Part shown: positions 41,791-64,000 of the stretch, piece by piece | How positions within the stretch are numbered: the first letter of the stretch is position 1 | Layout of the letters: each line of letters begins with the position of its first letter | Assembly (NCBI GenBank): GCA_963575745.1 | Contig: CAUYUJ010008591.1 | Span: forward strand, 25,001-89,000 | DNA from: Prorocentrum cordatum | Taxonomy: Eukaryota; Sar; Dinophyceae; Prorocentrales; Prorocentraceae | DNA: 64,000 nt | Direction of reading: 5' to 3' | Notes under the pieces: generated by a model | What the model saw: the letters and a program-made list of their open reading frames with translations, nothing else | What the model was told of the DNA's origin: nothing | Databases searched by the model: none | Position numbers and translations under genes: made by a program

Positions 41791-42149
41791 CCGCGGGTAC
41801 CCTCCGCGGGATGCACAAAAGCATCCAGCAGGCACGAAGAACATCAGGGCACCCTCCCCGAACCGCCCTCGATCTGATGCCTCGGTCCGCCCGCACACGG
41901 GGAGGACGGGGAGGCCGGAGAGCAGGGGGACGGAGAGGACGGGGAAGACGGGGAGGCGGGAGAGAAGGGGGAGGAGGGGCATGAGGGTGATGCTGACAAT
42001 GCGGATGCTGGTGAGGAGGGCATTGGGACGCGGGTGGGGATATGAGAGAGCACCTCCTGAGACCAACCACTTTTTGTGTGACACCGGGAAGTCCCTGTGT
42101 TCAGGCCCGTGAGGCGAGAAAGACAAGACACACGCTGTGAGTGTGTGAG

Positions 42150-42153
42150 AAAT

Positions 42154-42208
<55 letters not shown>

Positions 42209-42640
42209 CGAGAGAGAGAGAGAGAGACACAGAGAGGGAGAGAGAGAGAGAGAGAACCAGTAGAGGCCGTGAGAGAGGGAGAGAGAAGAGAGAGAGAGAG
42301 AGAGAGATGAGAGACATAGAGGGATTTAGAGAGAACAGATGTGGGATATCTATATATATATACATATACACGTACAGGGCGAGACGTTGATATATGTATA
42401 GATATATCTAGAGAAAAAGAAAGAGAGACAGAGAGAGAGAGTGTGTGAAACAAAACGATGAGTGCGGATAGAGAGAGGGAGAAAGAGAGAGAGAGAGAGA
42501 CAGGGAGAAAGAGAGAGAGAGAGAGAACGAGAGGAAGACATATACAATCCTTGCAACCGAGAGAGAGAGAGAGAGATAACAAGAAAGAAGAGAGAGAGAG
42601 AGGGAGAGATGCAGAGAGAGCGCGAGAGAGGCACCACGAT
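42150..42640. repeat. (GA)n microsatellite cluster
   Basis: GA dinucleotide runs at 42158-42265, 42284-42310, 42422-42445, 42470-42530 and 42560-42630, with a (TA)n patch at 42350-42365. Confidence 0.9.
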
Positions 42641-43025
42641 GGATCATGAGTGGAAGGTGCAGAGTGTGGGAGGGAAGGTCGAGAGTGTGGATGGAGGAGG
42701 AGGAGGAGCACGGAAAAAAAGATCGATGAGGGAGGAGGGAGGACGGATAAGGAAGGATCGATGAGGATTAGCAGTAGCAGGGTGAGCAGGAAGAGGAGTG
42801 ATGACGGGGGATCGTCTGCGGATTCGCATGCAGGATAACGAAGAAGCCCGAAAGATGATGCAGAATGCTGGATGAAGGAGGGGCAACAGGGGCGGACTTG
42901 CGGAGGCAGGGCGACGGATACGAAGAGCATGGAGAAGACGAGAAGGGAACAGGGAAGAGGAGAGGATAAGGAGAGGAAGAGGGGGAAAGACATACAAGAG
43001 GGAGAGAAGGGCCGGGGTCGGCTGC

Positions 43026-43194
43026 ACGTAAGAGTGACCCTGGGTAAGAGTGACCTTTGGTGCGCGGCTTTTTGGGGGGCGCGAGGAGGCCAAACACAAG
43101 CGCGCAAGACGCTAATATCGCAACGAGCGCGGCGATCGGGGGACCCCGTTTGGCCCGCACCAAAGGTCACTCCGGCGAAAGGTCACTCTTACGT
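43026..43194 (+). mobile_element. Introner-like AAGAGTGACC double-TIR element, 169 bp
   Basis: Left: ACGTAAGAGTGACC, then AAGAGTGACCTTTGGTGCGC. Right: GCACCAAAGGTCACTCCGG, then AAAGGTCACTCTTACGT. Outer and inner inverted pairs are both present. The element is the same type as intron 9454-9640 of the RRM gene. I see no gene around this copy. Confidence 0.8.
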
Positions 43195-44850
43195 CTAGTC
43201 GACGGGGAGGCCAAGGAACAGGCAGGCAGACTCCCTGGGCCAAATCAGATGGGCGGGAACCGACCTCTAGAGCAGCACTCTTGTTGCCATCTGCGTAAGG
43301 TGTGTGCGCCAAGGGCATCGGAACTCGCGGGCGGAAAACACATCCAGATCCACGGCCTCGCGGGCCGGGCCCCCGGGCGGCGAGCCTATGGATGCGTGGC
43401 TTCTGTTCGCGGATACCCCGCGCGGAACGTATCCACGTGACCGCGCATCCACGGGATCGCGCCCGGGAGTCCATACCGCGCGGGCATGTACACAGATATG
43501 TTCGGCCGGGGGCGCCAGCACAACTCCTGGAAGTGTGGGAATATGCGCCAAGAGACGCCAGTACAGCAGCTGGCGGTGAAACTGAGGCGCCGACTTCAAA
43601 AGGATGCCGGCGGACGAGAACGCGTCAAACTGAGCTACACCGCTCGTCGGGGCAAAGGAAAATACGGCACCTCTCACGTCCTCCTCCTCCTCCTCCTCCT
43701 CCTCCTCCTCCTTGCCTCCTCCTCCTCCTCCTGCAAGCTGCGCTTGTGGATTATCCAACTCACCTGGCGCAACCCTGCCCTGACAATCTTAATTTGTGAC
43801 CTGACGGCAACACACACGCATACCAGGGGGCTGCTGAGCCGAGCTTGGCTGCGATGACCTCTCCGTGAGGGGAAGGCAAACCTCCTCGATGCCTGTGACG
43901 ATGGCGATGATGTCATCGTCATCGTCATCGTCTTTGTCGTCATCATGCCCCTTCTCCCGTCCCTTCCCCCCCATGGAGGGGGGGGGGGAGTCCGAGCGTG
44001 AATGACCTGCCCCGCTTTCGCTTCCAGGCAGAACCAAGTCATACCACGCGCCTCCTCGTCAAGCGGCCTGATTAGTACAGGCCGTAGTTTGACATCGCTT
44101 GGTATCTCTTGGAAGCGAGGGTGGTCAAAAGCGAGGTAGGTTTGCTTGCCCCCTAGGGAGGGGGAGGGGGGGCGGGGCGCGAGGCGCGCGCGAAGGCGCC
44201 CGCGCGTCCGAGAACGGCGCCGACGGCTCGCTGCGACTCGCGCCCCTCCGCCGGACAGGGCCGCGGAGGAGAAGGAGGGGGGGGGGGATGGGGAGGGGGA
44301 GGGGGAGAGCGAGGGGGAGGGAGAGGAGAGGAGTGGAGGAGGATCGGATCGGAAGGTTCATCGTCAGCCTGTAGGAAGCGCGCGAAGGAGCGGCAAGACC
44401 TCCAGAGTGCAACCAGCATAGAAAAAGAAAGCGTGGCGGCCAATGCCGTCCACCACAGCTGCACAGGCAGGTTCACGCATCGAGATGCTGGCACCGACTC
44501 CGACTGAGGTTACCAGAAAAGTGACAAAGGAGGAAGGCAGCACTGAACAGAGATAGGAGACGCCTCGGAAACTAGGACCTCAACGAACAAACTACGAGAA
44601 GCTGCAACGAGGCAGAAACTGATTCCCAGAGGTATTGCAAGACAGCTCCAAGAGAGACACGATACCGTGGCGGGGGGCCACCGAATCAAATGCCAACCGC
44701 CAGAGACGGGGAAAACGAGAGACTGGAACACTACCCAAGGGGCGCGCTGGCGGGGCAGATCCCGGCGTAGCTCACGAACTGCTGAATAGTAGGCGTAGGC
44801 GAACAGCAACACCATGAAGACACCCACCACCACGCTTCAGTCCGTAAATG
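43195..44850. other. No gene supported; small arrays
   Basis: A CGCGCATCCACGGGATCGC-like segment near 43440-43465 resembles 54110-54180 (both near GGATACC/GGATACG CGCGG motifs), so it is a dispersed repeat. (TCC)n lies at 43679-43733, (ATCGTC)n at 43900-43935. A minus-strand frame at 44830-44510 has two hydrophobic stretches but matches nothing I know. Confidence 0.35.
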
Positions 44851-44862
44851 TCTGAGCTTGAA

Positions 44863-45190
44863 AGCCGCCGCCTGCGCCAGGGATGCGCTCCCGTAGCGGA
44901 AGGGGTGGCCTCGCGAGTGCTCCGCAACCCCGAGACGATGCCTGGCACCTCGCTGCACTCCGCCGTGTAGCTCAGCTGGGACGCAGCCGCCTTCGTTAGG
45001 GACGCGCTGCAGTAGAGGAAGGGCCTGTCCTCTTAGGCGAACGGCAGCTCCGTGGGGATGCCAAGCACCTCGTAGCAATCCGCCGCGTGGCTGAGCTTGG
45101 GAGCCGCTGCCAGCGCCAGCGCCGCACTGCTGTAGCGGCAGTGGTAGTCATCGAAAGCGGTTGGCAGCCCCGTGAAGATGCCGGGCACGG
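44863..45190 (-). repeat. About 120-bp tandem repeat with broken coding appearance
   Basis: Three units start near 44863, 44984 and 45105. On the minus strand they encode similar stretches (SAALALAAAPKLSHAADC, SASLTKAAASQLSYTAEC, SASLAQAAAFKLRH) separated by a GI-x3-LP-type motif. A TAA interrupts the second unit and the third needs a frame change. It may be the remnant of a repeat-protein gene; the family is unknown to me. Confidence 0.5.
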
Positions 45191-45364
45191 TGGAGCAATC
45201 CAGCGAGGTGGCTTCATGTGCATGGGCACGTGCCCGAATGTACCCAGCTGCGCGGCCGCGCATGCTTGTGGGCGCCACGCCCCGGGGCGCGGCGCGCATG
45301 GGCTCAAGCCGAGGAGTCACAGTGGGCCGCAAGGGGGCACGACGGCTGTGACTACGGCTCGGGC

Positions 45365-45700
45365 CCGAGAGGAGGAGGAGGATGATGAGGAGGAGGACGA
45401 GGAGGAGGAGGAGGAGGAGGAGGAGGAGGCACAGCGTCATCGAAGAAGAATTCTCCTGCATCACACCCGGCTAGCTACTGCAGCGGGGCGGCCTGCAGCG
45501 GGGCAGCCAAGGCATCCTGAGAGGAGGAGGAGGAGGAGGAGGAGGAGGAGGAGGAGGAGGAGGAGGAGGAAGAGCAAGAGGAGGAGGCGAAGGAGGAGGA
45601 GGAGGAGGAGGAGGAGGAGGAGCGGGAGGAGGGGGAGGATGAAGAGGAGGAGATGGGGAGGAGAGGAGGGGGAGGGCGAGGGGAAGGAGGACGAGGGGGG
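45365..45700. repeat. (GGA)n arrays 3' of the CDPK gene
   Basis: GGA/GAG arrays at 45370-45430 and 45520-45700, in the 3' flank of the minus-strand CDPK gene, where they read (TCC)n in gene orientation. I see no AATAAA signal, as is usual in dinoflagellates. Confidence 0.9.
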
Positions 45701-45826
45701 AGGGGGGCGGGGGGAAACCGTCGTCGTCATCGTCGTCTCCCCCTCCGCCGCCGAAGTATGACAGATAGGCGCCCGAGGCTGCCACGGATGTTCTCCGAGG
45801 TCGGCAGCGCGGGGGGCCCGCGGGGC

Positions 45827-58781
<12,955 letters not shown>

Positions 58782-59068
58782 GGTTGATTGGCTGCACTGG
58801 GTCTTTTTCAGGTCCAGCGCGGAGCGTCCGTGGGCCGGCTGGCCAGTCGCGGGACGCTTTGGCTTGAGCTCAGCGGCAAGGGATATCGATGGCCGCTTCT
58901 ACGAGAAAGCTGGGCGGCGACAGAAAGCATCCCTCTCGGCCCCTTCCCTATTTCCCCTTTTCCCTTCTACTCCCCTGTCGCCACTTCGCCATGCATACGT
59001 CTCATACAGCAGGCTGTACGCAAACACGCACCATAGCCTCCGCAGTTGCGGATAAGAGTGTGGGGCCG
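58782..59068 (-). promoter_or_regulatory. CDPK 5' flank
   Basis: Upstream of the ATG the gene strand reads CCAGTGCAGCCAATCAACC, giving AG sites at -12 and -17 that could accept the dinoflagellate trans-spliced leader. I see no TATA-like or other recognised promoter box. Only a GCTCAAG heptamer matches the end of the spliced leader, which is too short to call a relict. Confidence 0.25.
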
Positions 59069-59074
59069 TCAGCA

Positions 59075-59261
59075 GTATGCGAGGCTCTGACAAAGCCCGC
59101 CGCGGCTTGCCGCTGGCGCCAAGTTTTCGCCAAAGCAAGGTGGGTGGGTCACGGGTGGGTTCGGGGTGGGTCGCGGGCGGGTCGCGGGTGCGTCGCGGGC
59201 CGGTTGCGGGCGACAGCAACGACAGCAACAACCAACAAGCAACAAGCAACAAGCAACAAGC

Positions 59262-59328
<67 letters not shown>

Positions 59329-59362
59329 CCAACAACAACAACCACAACCACAACAACAACAA
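59075..59362. repeat. Inverted relative of the 1-1.9 kb minisatellite, then (CAA)n
   Basis: GGCTTGCCGCTGGCGCCAAG, GGGTGGGTCACGGGTGGGTT and GGGTCGCGGGCGGGTCGCGG followed by GCGACAGCAACGACAGCAAC mirror the left array, which begins TTGTTGCTGTC then CCCACCCGCGA. A (CAA)n microsatellite occupies 59257-59362. Confidence 0.75.
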
Positions 59363-59599
59363 ACATTTTAAGACTGTTCGCCCTTATCTGCTCGAGTGTC
59401 CAAAAACGCGTATTTCCCAAACCCTCGGTACCCGCCCTCTTCGTCTTCGATCGAACCCCTTTTGGGGGGTATACCTTTCTTCCCTGCAGGCCCGGCCTCG
59501 GCAAGCGGCGGGGCGGCCGCGGACCGTCGGCCTGGCCAGCGGCAGCGCTGATCGGCGGGGCCGCCGCGGACCGTCGACCTGACCCCAAGAGGGACAGAC

Positions 59600-59654
59600 A
59601 GGGGACCGACCACGACGACGATGACGACGACGACGACGACGTCGACGACGACGG

Positions 59655-59685
<31 letters not shown>

Positions 59686-60450
59686 CGAAAGCGAGAGCGA
59701 GAGAGAGAACGACAGCAGGGCCACGAAGGACACGGAGTACGCCACGAAGGGCGAGGGCGGGGACACGAAGGGAATGCGTATTGGGCCACGAAGAGCGCGA
59801 ACGAGCGGGGGTCACGAAGTGCAGATAATGCGAGGCCACAGAAGGCAACGATGGGACCACTGAGGATAACAACTGGGCCACGTAGGACAGTGAGGGGGCC
59901 ACAAACGCCGACAGCGGGGCCACGAAGGGCATGCACATGGGGCCACAACGGGCGCGAACGAGCGGGGGCCACGAAGGGCATACGTAGATTGGGCCGCGGA
60001 GGGCAAGGACGGGGCCACTGAGGACAGCAACGGGGCCGCGAAGGGTAGCGAGGGGGCCACGAAGGGCGACAGCGGGGCCACGAAGGGCATGCATATGGGG
60101 CCACCACGGGCGCGAACGAGCTGGGGCCAAGAAGGGCATACATATATGGGACCACGAACGGCAGCGAGGGGGCCACAAAGGGCTGCAACGGGGCCACGAA
60201 GGGCAGCGAGCAGGCCACGAAGGGCTGCAACGGGGTCACAAAGGGCTGCAACGGGGCCACGAAGGGCAGCTAGGGGGCCACGAAGGGCTGCAACGGGGCC
60301 ACGAAACAAAGCGAGGGGGCCACGAAGGGCTGCAACGGGGCCACGAAGGGCAGCGAGGAGGCCACGAGGAGCTGCAACGGGGCCACGAAGGGCAGCGAGG
60401 GGGGCACGAAGGGCTGCAACGGGGCCGCGAAGGGCAGCGAGATCCCGATT
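59600..60450. repeat. (GAC)n patch and 21-bp minisatellite
   Basis: A GAC/GAT run at 59608-59685 leads into GGGGCCACGAAGGGCNNCNA units of 21 bp, diverged to the left (59720-60000) and near-uniform to the right (60000-60450). The unit is a multiple of three without stops, so both strands show long open frames (for example GPRRAAT or VAALRGP heptads) that I regard as repeat translations. Confidence 0.85.
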
Positions 60451-60454
60451 CCTA

Positions 60455-60765
60455 GGTAATCTGTGAGGGAGTCCTAAGCGTGAGCGCGACTCCTGGGTGC
60501 CTGGGTGTCCGGAGCGCGGCGCTTGAGCAAATTGCAAGAAATTCCACCGCAAGGGCGCTATTCTTAGCAAATTGCAAGCAAATCTCCAGCGAGAGCGCGA
60601 CTCCAGAGCGCCGGGAGAGCGATTCCAGAATAAATTGTAAAGATGTCCCAAGCGAGAGCGCGATTCCTGCATAAAATGCGAGGAAGTCTCGGGCGGGAGT
60701 GGGGGGTCCTGGCTCAATTGTGAGGAAGTCTCCAGCGGGAGCCGTTGTTGTTGTAACCCGGGGGC
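60455..60765. repeat. Degenerate tandem repeat of about 60 bp
   Basis: About five units with an AAATTGNAAGNAANTCTCCA core and GCGAGAGCGCGANTCC. Confidence 0.7.
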
Positions 60766-61245
60766 CAGGAGCGCAGTTTGAGTATCAAGACTTTCCCTGT
60801 CAGAAAACAAGGAGGGAGCGTCGAGGGGCACACTTTGACTGAGAGAAAACAAAATGCACCAGTGATGGGGGTGTCAACAATAATTATCTTCAGCAATGAG
60901 AGTTCAACAACAACAGCAACATCATCATCAACAACAACAACAACCAACGCCAACAACACCAATCCTCAACGCGAGCCCCCTTCAGGCACGCACCCAGGCA
61001 TAGTGTAAGACCCCCCCTAACTCTGATGTCCATATGTACAAAGATCTGTTCAACCATTGCTTGCACACCAGAGCAACCAACCTGCACAACACAAGCTTGG
61101 ACTTGCCAACACAGCGGCAAGTGTGGTAATCCTTCTCGTGCTCCTCCACCTCGTCCTTCTCCTTCTCCTCCTCCTCCTCCTCCTGCTCCTGCTCCTGCTC
61201 CTCCTCCTCCTCCTCCTCCTCCTCCTCCTCCTCCTCCTTTGAAAT
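60766..61245. other. Low-complexity sequence, no gene
   Basis: A (CAA)n-like run at 60903-60950 and a (TCC)n array at 61140-61240. Nothing else recognised. Confidence 0.5.
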
Positions 61246-61248
61246 CCC

Positions 61249-61435
61249 GAAACGGTGCGGTGACAGACCGTGCGGTGACCTCGGAACCCCAAGAGACCTC
61301 ACCGCACGGTCCGTCACCGCACGGTCTTGGGACCCAGGAGGCCCCTGTCGCCCGAGACGTCCTCGGAGAAAGACCCGAGTCTCAAAACCGTGCGGTGACC
61401 CCGAATCCTCACCGACTCACCGCACGGTGTGGTCA
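61249..61435. repeat. Six copies of a 12-mer in opposed orientation
   Basis: CCGTGCGGTGAC-type copies at about 61253, 61268 and 61388 and complementary TCACCGCACGGT copies at 61299, 61314 and 61418. The first four form a double hairpin (two forward, two reverse) with a 20-bp centre. Confidence 0.85.
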
Positions 61436-61439
61436 CCAC

Positions 61440-62833
61440 CCTGTTTGGGGACCCCCGATCCTCCTCTTCGTCCTCCTCCTCCTGACCGCAGAACCGCCCG
61501 CTGGGGCCCGTGCGGCGTGCGGCGGCTGTCACTATAGTGGTCGCACGAAACGGCTCCGAAGCGGCTCCTCCCAACGCCATGTAATGAATCAGAACGCCCT
61601 GAAGCCCGCTATCCCGAAAGTAATTCGCCCAACGGTGTCGGAACGTCTCGGGGGTCAGAAAAGAGGAAGGATAGAAGATGTCCCGCTGCCGGCAGGCATG
61701 CTGAAAACGTGTTTCGGTGGGGCGGCCTGGCCGTTATCCTAGAAGGCCACAAGAGGAGCCAAGAGGGCACAAGGGAGAGGCATCGCCCTGAGCGGCCTCA
61801 CAAGAGGCTCTGGCAGAGTCACATGGCTTGTCCTGGCAGGGCCGAATTGCACCTGTCAACGAGCGTAGTCTGCAGAGCCAGATGCTCTTCGCACTCGTGC
61901 AATGGCGGGAGAATGACACGACCAAAACTGTGGGGGGCATTGGATCAGAAACCCTTAGATAAGGAATCAAGGGTCTGGTGGCCAGTGGAACTCCAATTCG
62001 GCCATGGACATCACCGCCCCCCACATTGGATCAGGAATCCCCCAGGGTCTACAACCTCTTGGGCACATTCCTTAACGAACGCCTCCACCGTACACACCCA
62101 CCCACTCCCCACCATGGCCAGTCGCCCGTTGGCGAGCTCGGCGTTCAGCTTCCTCCGCGGTGCGTCCCGCCCGGGCAGGCAAGAAGAGACGGGAGGCCTG
62201 CCACAAGGGATCTGTCGATCCTTCTCCCCGAATCCGTGGGGTCTCGGCATGGGTCAAAACTTTGGAGCCCAGCTCGGGGATATACGACTGGGGGCGTCCA
62301 TGCTCAGCATGGGGTGCGTCCGGGCAGCCCCTCTGGGGGTGTATCCTCGAGTTCCCCCCTTTTCCGCGCGGCTTGAGGTTTCGTGGCAGAGTGGGGGGCT
62401 GGGGGCGAGAGGTGCTGGTGGTGCAAAGATGGGGTCCTGAGGGATGGGGACCTCAGGATAGGGAGGGACCTAAGGGTGGATTTACCTTGTTCGGGGAACC
62501 TCATCGTTTAAGGACTGTTCTGCACCAGCCAGCGTGGCTGTCGCTACGCATGGGCCCATGCGAGTCGGGGCCCAACCATACGCCGCGGCATCGAACAAAA
62601 ACATCCCGCAACGCCAAAAGAAATCGCGCGCAAAAACTACATCGAACAAACATATGAGAAACGTGGAACACGACAGCAGTCGCCCCCAAAAAACGCTTGG
62701 GGTCCTGTTCAACCCGAGTCCTCAGGACCCCATCCCTCGTGATCCCATCTATGAGCCACACCTGGAGCCTGCTAATAATCCACGACCCGACCTTTGGATA
62801 CAGAGCCAGTGGGGCAGGACACCGCAGGAAGTT
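61440..62833. other. One short element, otherwise no gene supported
   Basis: 61960-62073 is a copy of the AGGAATCCAGGGTCTGG family (AAGGAATCAAGGGTCTGGTG at the start, GGGCACATTCCTTAACG at the end, inverted). Elsewhere I see open frames but no recognised domain. Confidence 0.4.
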
Positions 62834-62933
62834 NNNNNNNNNNNNNNNNNNNNNNNNNNNNNNNNNNNNNNNNNNNNNNNNNNNNNNNNNNNNNNNNNNN
62901 NNNNNNNNNNNNNNNNNNNNNNNNNNNNNNNNN
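62834..62933. other. Assembly gap (100 N)
   Basis: Exactly 100 N bases, a conventional placeholder for a gap of unknown size. Frames read across it are meaningless. Confidence 0.99.
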
Positions 62934-63019
62934 GTGAGGACAATGGTGCTGGGAACAACAATGGGGGATGTGATGCGCACGGTGGTAGGGACTGGGAATC
63001 GTTTGCTGGCCGTGAGTGG

Positions 63020-63310
63020 GGGGGGGTGGGGAGGGATTCGAACCGGCAGTGATCCCCCTCCGGTTTTCGAGGGGGGGGGGTGTTCGAACCCGTAGTGACC
63101 CCCCCCGGTTTTCCGGATCCGGAGGGGGAGGGGGGGGCCCCGGGGGGGAGGGGTTCGAACCGGTAGTGACCCCCCCGGTTTTCATAGGAAGGGGGGGGAG
63201 GGGTTAGGGGAGGGTGGGTTTTGCCGCCAGGGGAGAGGGGGGGAGGGGGGGGGTTCCAGCAGGGGGGGGATTTTCGGAGGGGGGGGGGGGGCGACCCCCG
63301 GGTTCCGGAG
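63020..63310. repeat. G-rich tandem repeat with GGTTCGAACCGGTAGTGACC motif
   Basis: Three copies of a G-run-rich unit of about 60 bp, each with TTCGAACC then GTAGTGACCCCCC and GGTTTTC. It continues as GGGG-rich sequence to 63310. Confidence 0.8.
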
Positions 63311-63314
63311 GAAA

Positions 63315-63945
63315 AGGTTGGCAATTTTCCACAGTAAAGCGGCGGTGGATCACGCTCTCTCCAATCTCAAGCAGCGGGGCAAGAGCGTCCCGCCACTTCG
63401 GAGCGCGGGCGTGGTGCTGCCGCGCGCTCCGCCGCACAGCCGCTGCGGGCATATGCAGCAGGACGGACTCGTGCGAGGAAAAGTTGAAGTCGCCATTGAC
63501 CACGACCATATGCGAGTCTGGTGCTCGCTAAGACGCAGCCCGAGCAGCACGGATATCACGTGCAATACGAGCAACTTCTGCCAAAGAAAGACCATGATTG
63601 TGTACGTTGTACACCTGAAGGCATACATCTCCCAAAGAAATATCAACTCGAAGAACACGCCCAGGGACGAGAGGGACAGGAGGATGGACGACAACACCAG
63701 GATGAAGAGGAGGAAGTACGACTGCGACGCCCCCACGGATGCTGCCGCCAGCATCAGCGTTACAAAAGCTAGAGCGCACAGTAAGATCACGTGCCACTGT
63801 GCCCACGAAAGAGACAAGTTGATGATGATCCTGGTGGACCTCCTGGAGAGAAAGGACCGTCTCAGACAGACGGAGCTTGATGAGGTACTGGCGCTTCAGA
63901 TCTGCTTTCTCTCCTCCAGCTTGCAAGAGCGCCCTGGCGTTCCAG
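63315..63945 (-). pseudogene. LINE endonuclease domain fragment with an in-frame stop
   Basis: The minus-strand frame reads LSLQEVHQDHHQLVSFVG (QE metal-site motif), then GGVAVVLPP, then VYNVHNHGLSLAEVARIARD, an in-frame TAG at 63530-63528, then MVVVNGDFNFSSHES (GDFN motif). The order and spacing fit an AP-type endonuclease of a LINE. It differs from the endonuclease at 19.6-20.3 kb, so it is another subfamily. The upstream part lies near or beyond the window edge. A plus-strand frame across the same bases is the antisense shadow. Confidence 0.7.
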
Positions 63946-64000
63946 GAGGCAAAGCGAAGCGGACTCGCCGATGAGGAAGAAGACGGCGAGGAGGAGCGAA

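Noticed and set aside
42097-43170. A 517-codon minus-strand frame rich in Ser/Leu
   Set aside because: Caused by the (GA)n microsatellite cluster read as (CT)n.
58840-58875. Relict spliced leader upstream of the CDPK start
   Set aside because: Only the heptamer GCTCAAG matches, too short to distinguish from chance.
59077-60852. Long frames with GPRRAAT or VAALRGP heptads
   Set aside because: The 21-bp minisatellite keeps every frame open on both strands; no start context, domain or splice evidence.
63020-63190. GGTTCGAACC motifs resembling the T-loop of tRNA
   Set aside because: The motif repeats in a G-rich tandem unit and there is no acceptor stem, D-arm or anticodon arm at the right distance.
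63350-63817. Minus-strand frame with strongly hydrophobic stretches (possible membrane protein)
   Set aside because: It overlaps the LINE endonuclease frame, which has conserved motifs; the hydrophobic reading is an out-of-frame shadow.

Overview
The window is 64 kb of a GC-rich nuclear genome that reads as a dinoflagellate. The evidence is a calcium-dependent protein kinase (CDPK) gene of alveolate type, introns with GC and GA as well as GT donors and almost invariant AG|G acceptors, decayed non-LTR retrotransposons (LINEs) with a C-terminal RNase H and zinc motifs, long (GGA)n/(TCC)n arrays, and many short terminal-inverted-repeat (TIR) elements. A Prorocentrum-like species is possible, but I cannot name a genus from sequence alone.

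Genes. The clear host gene is a CDPK on the minus strand, 58781 down to 45827. I could join it from 12 exons into one open frame of 498 residues with a myristoylation/palmitoylation start, a full kinase domain and four EF-hands. A second, partial minus-strand gene at about 10.2-8.6 kb has an Ala/Glu/Pro/Gly repeat exon, an RRM exon and a third exon resembling a cold-shock barrel. A single exon-sized fragment with a cold-shock-like RNP1 motif lies upstream on the same strand near 13.1 kb. These would fit an RNA-binding protein gene.

Mobile DNA. Five LINE remnants are visible: a 5'-truncated copy with an intact reading frame (4.17-6.39 kb, minus); a near full-length but frameshifted copy lacking the RT catalytic core (17.7-23.5 kb, plus); a probable ORF1 remnant (37.0-38.4 kb, minus); an RNase H fragment inside CDPK intron 1 (57.8-58.5 kb, minus); and an endonuclease fragment at the right edge (63.3-63.9 kb, minus). 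At least six families of short TIR or foldback elements (about 110-240 bp) are scattered through the window, the largest with about 15 copies.

How it fits together. The main observation is that introns and short elements overlap. At ten of eleven CDPK introns the donor and acceptor sides share a 3-9 bp direct repeat centred on AGG, so that in nine the donor dinucleotide (GT, GC or GA) equals the first two bases of the next exon. CDPK introns 8, 9 and 10 and the first RRM-gene intron are themselves TIR elements or copies of dispersed repeats. This is what intron gain by element insertion with target-site duplication (introners) predicts.

Layout: 1-8 kb repeats, one LINE, long GGA arrays; 8-14 kb RNA-binding gene(s) plus TIR elements; 14-17.6 kb TIR elements and an ATC array; 17.6-23.6 kb LINE; 23.7-36.5 kb TCC/GGA arrays, minisatellites and TIR elements; 36.9-38.5 kb probable LINE ORF1; 39-45.7 kb minisatellites and arrays; 45.8-58.8 kb CDPK; 59-63.3 kb minisatellites and a 100-N assembly gap; 63.3 kb to the end LINE endonuclease. 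Much of the remainder shows no recognisable gene.
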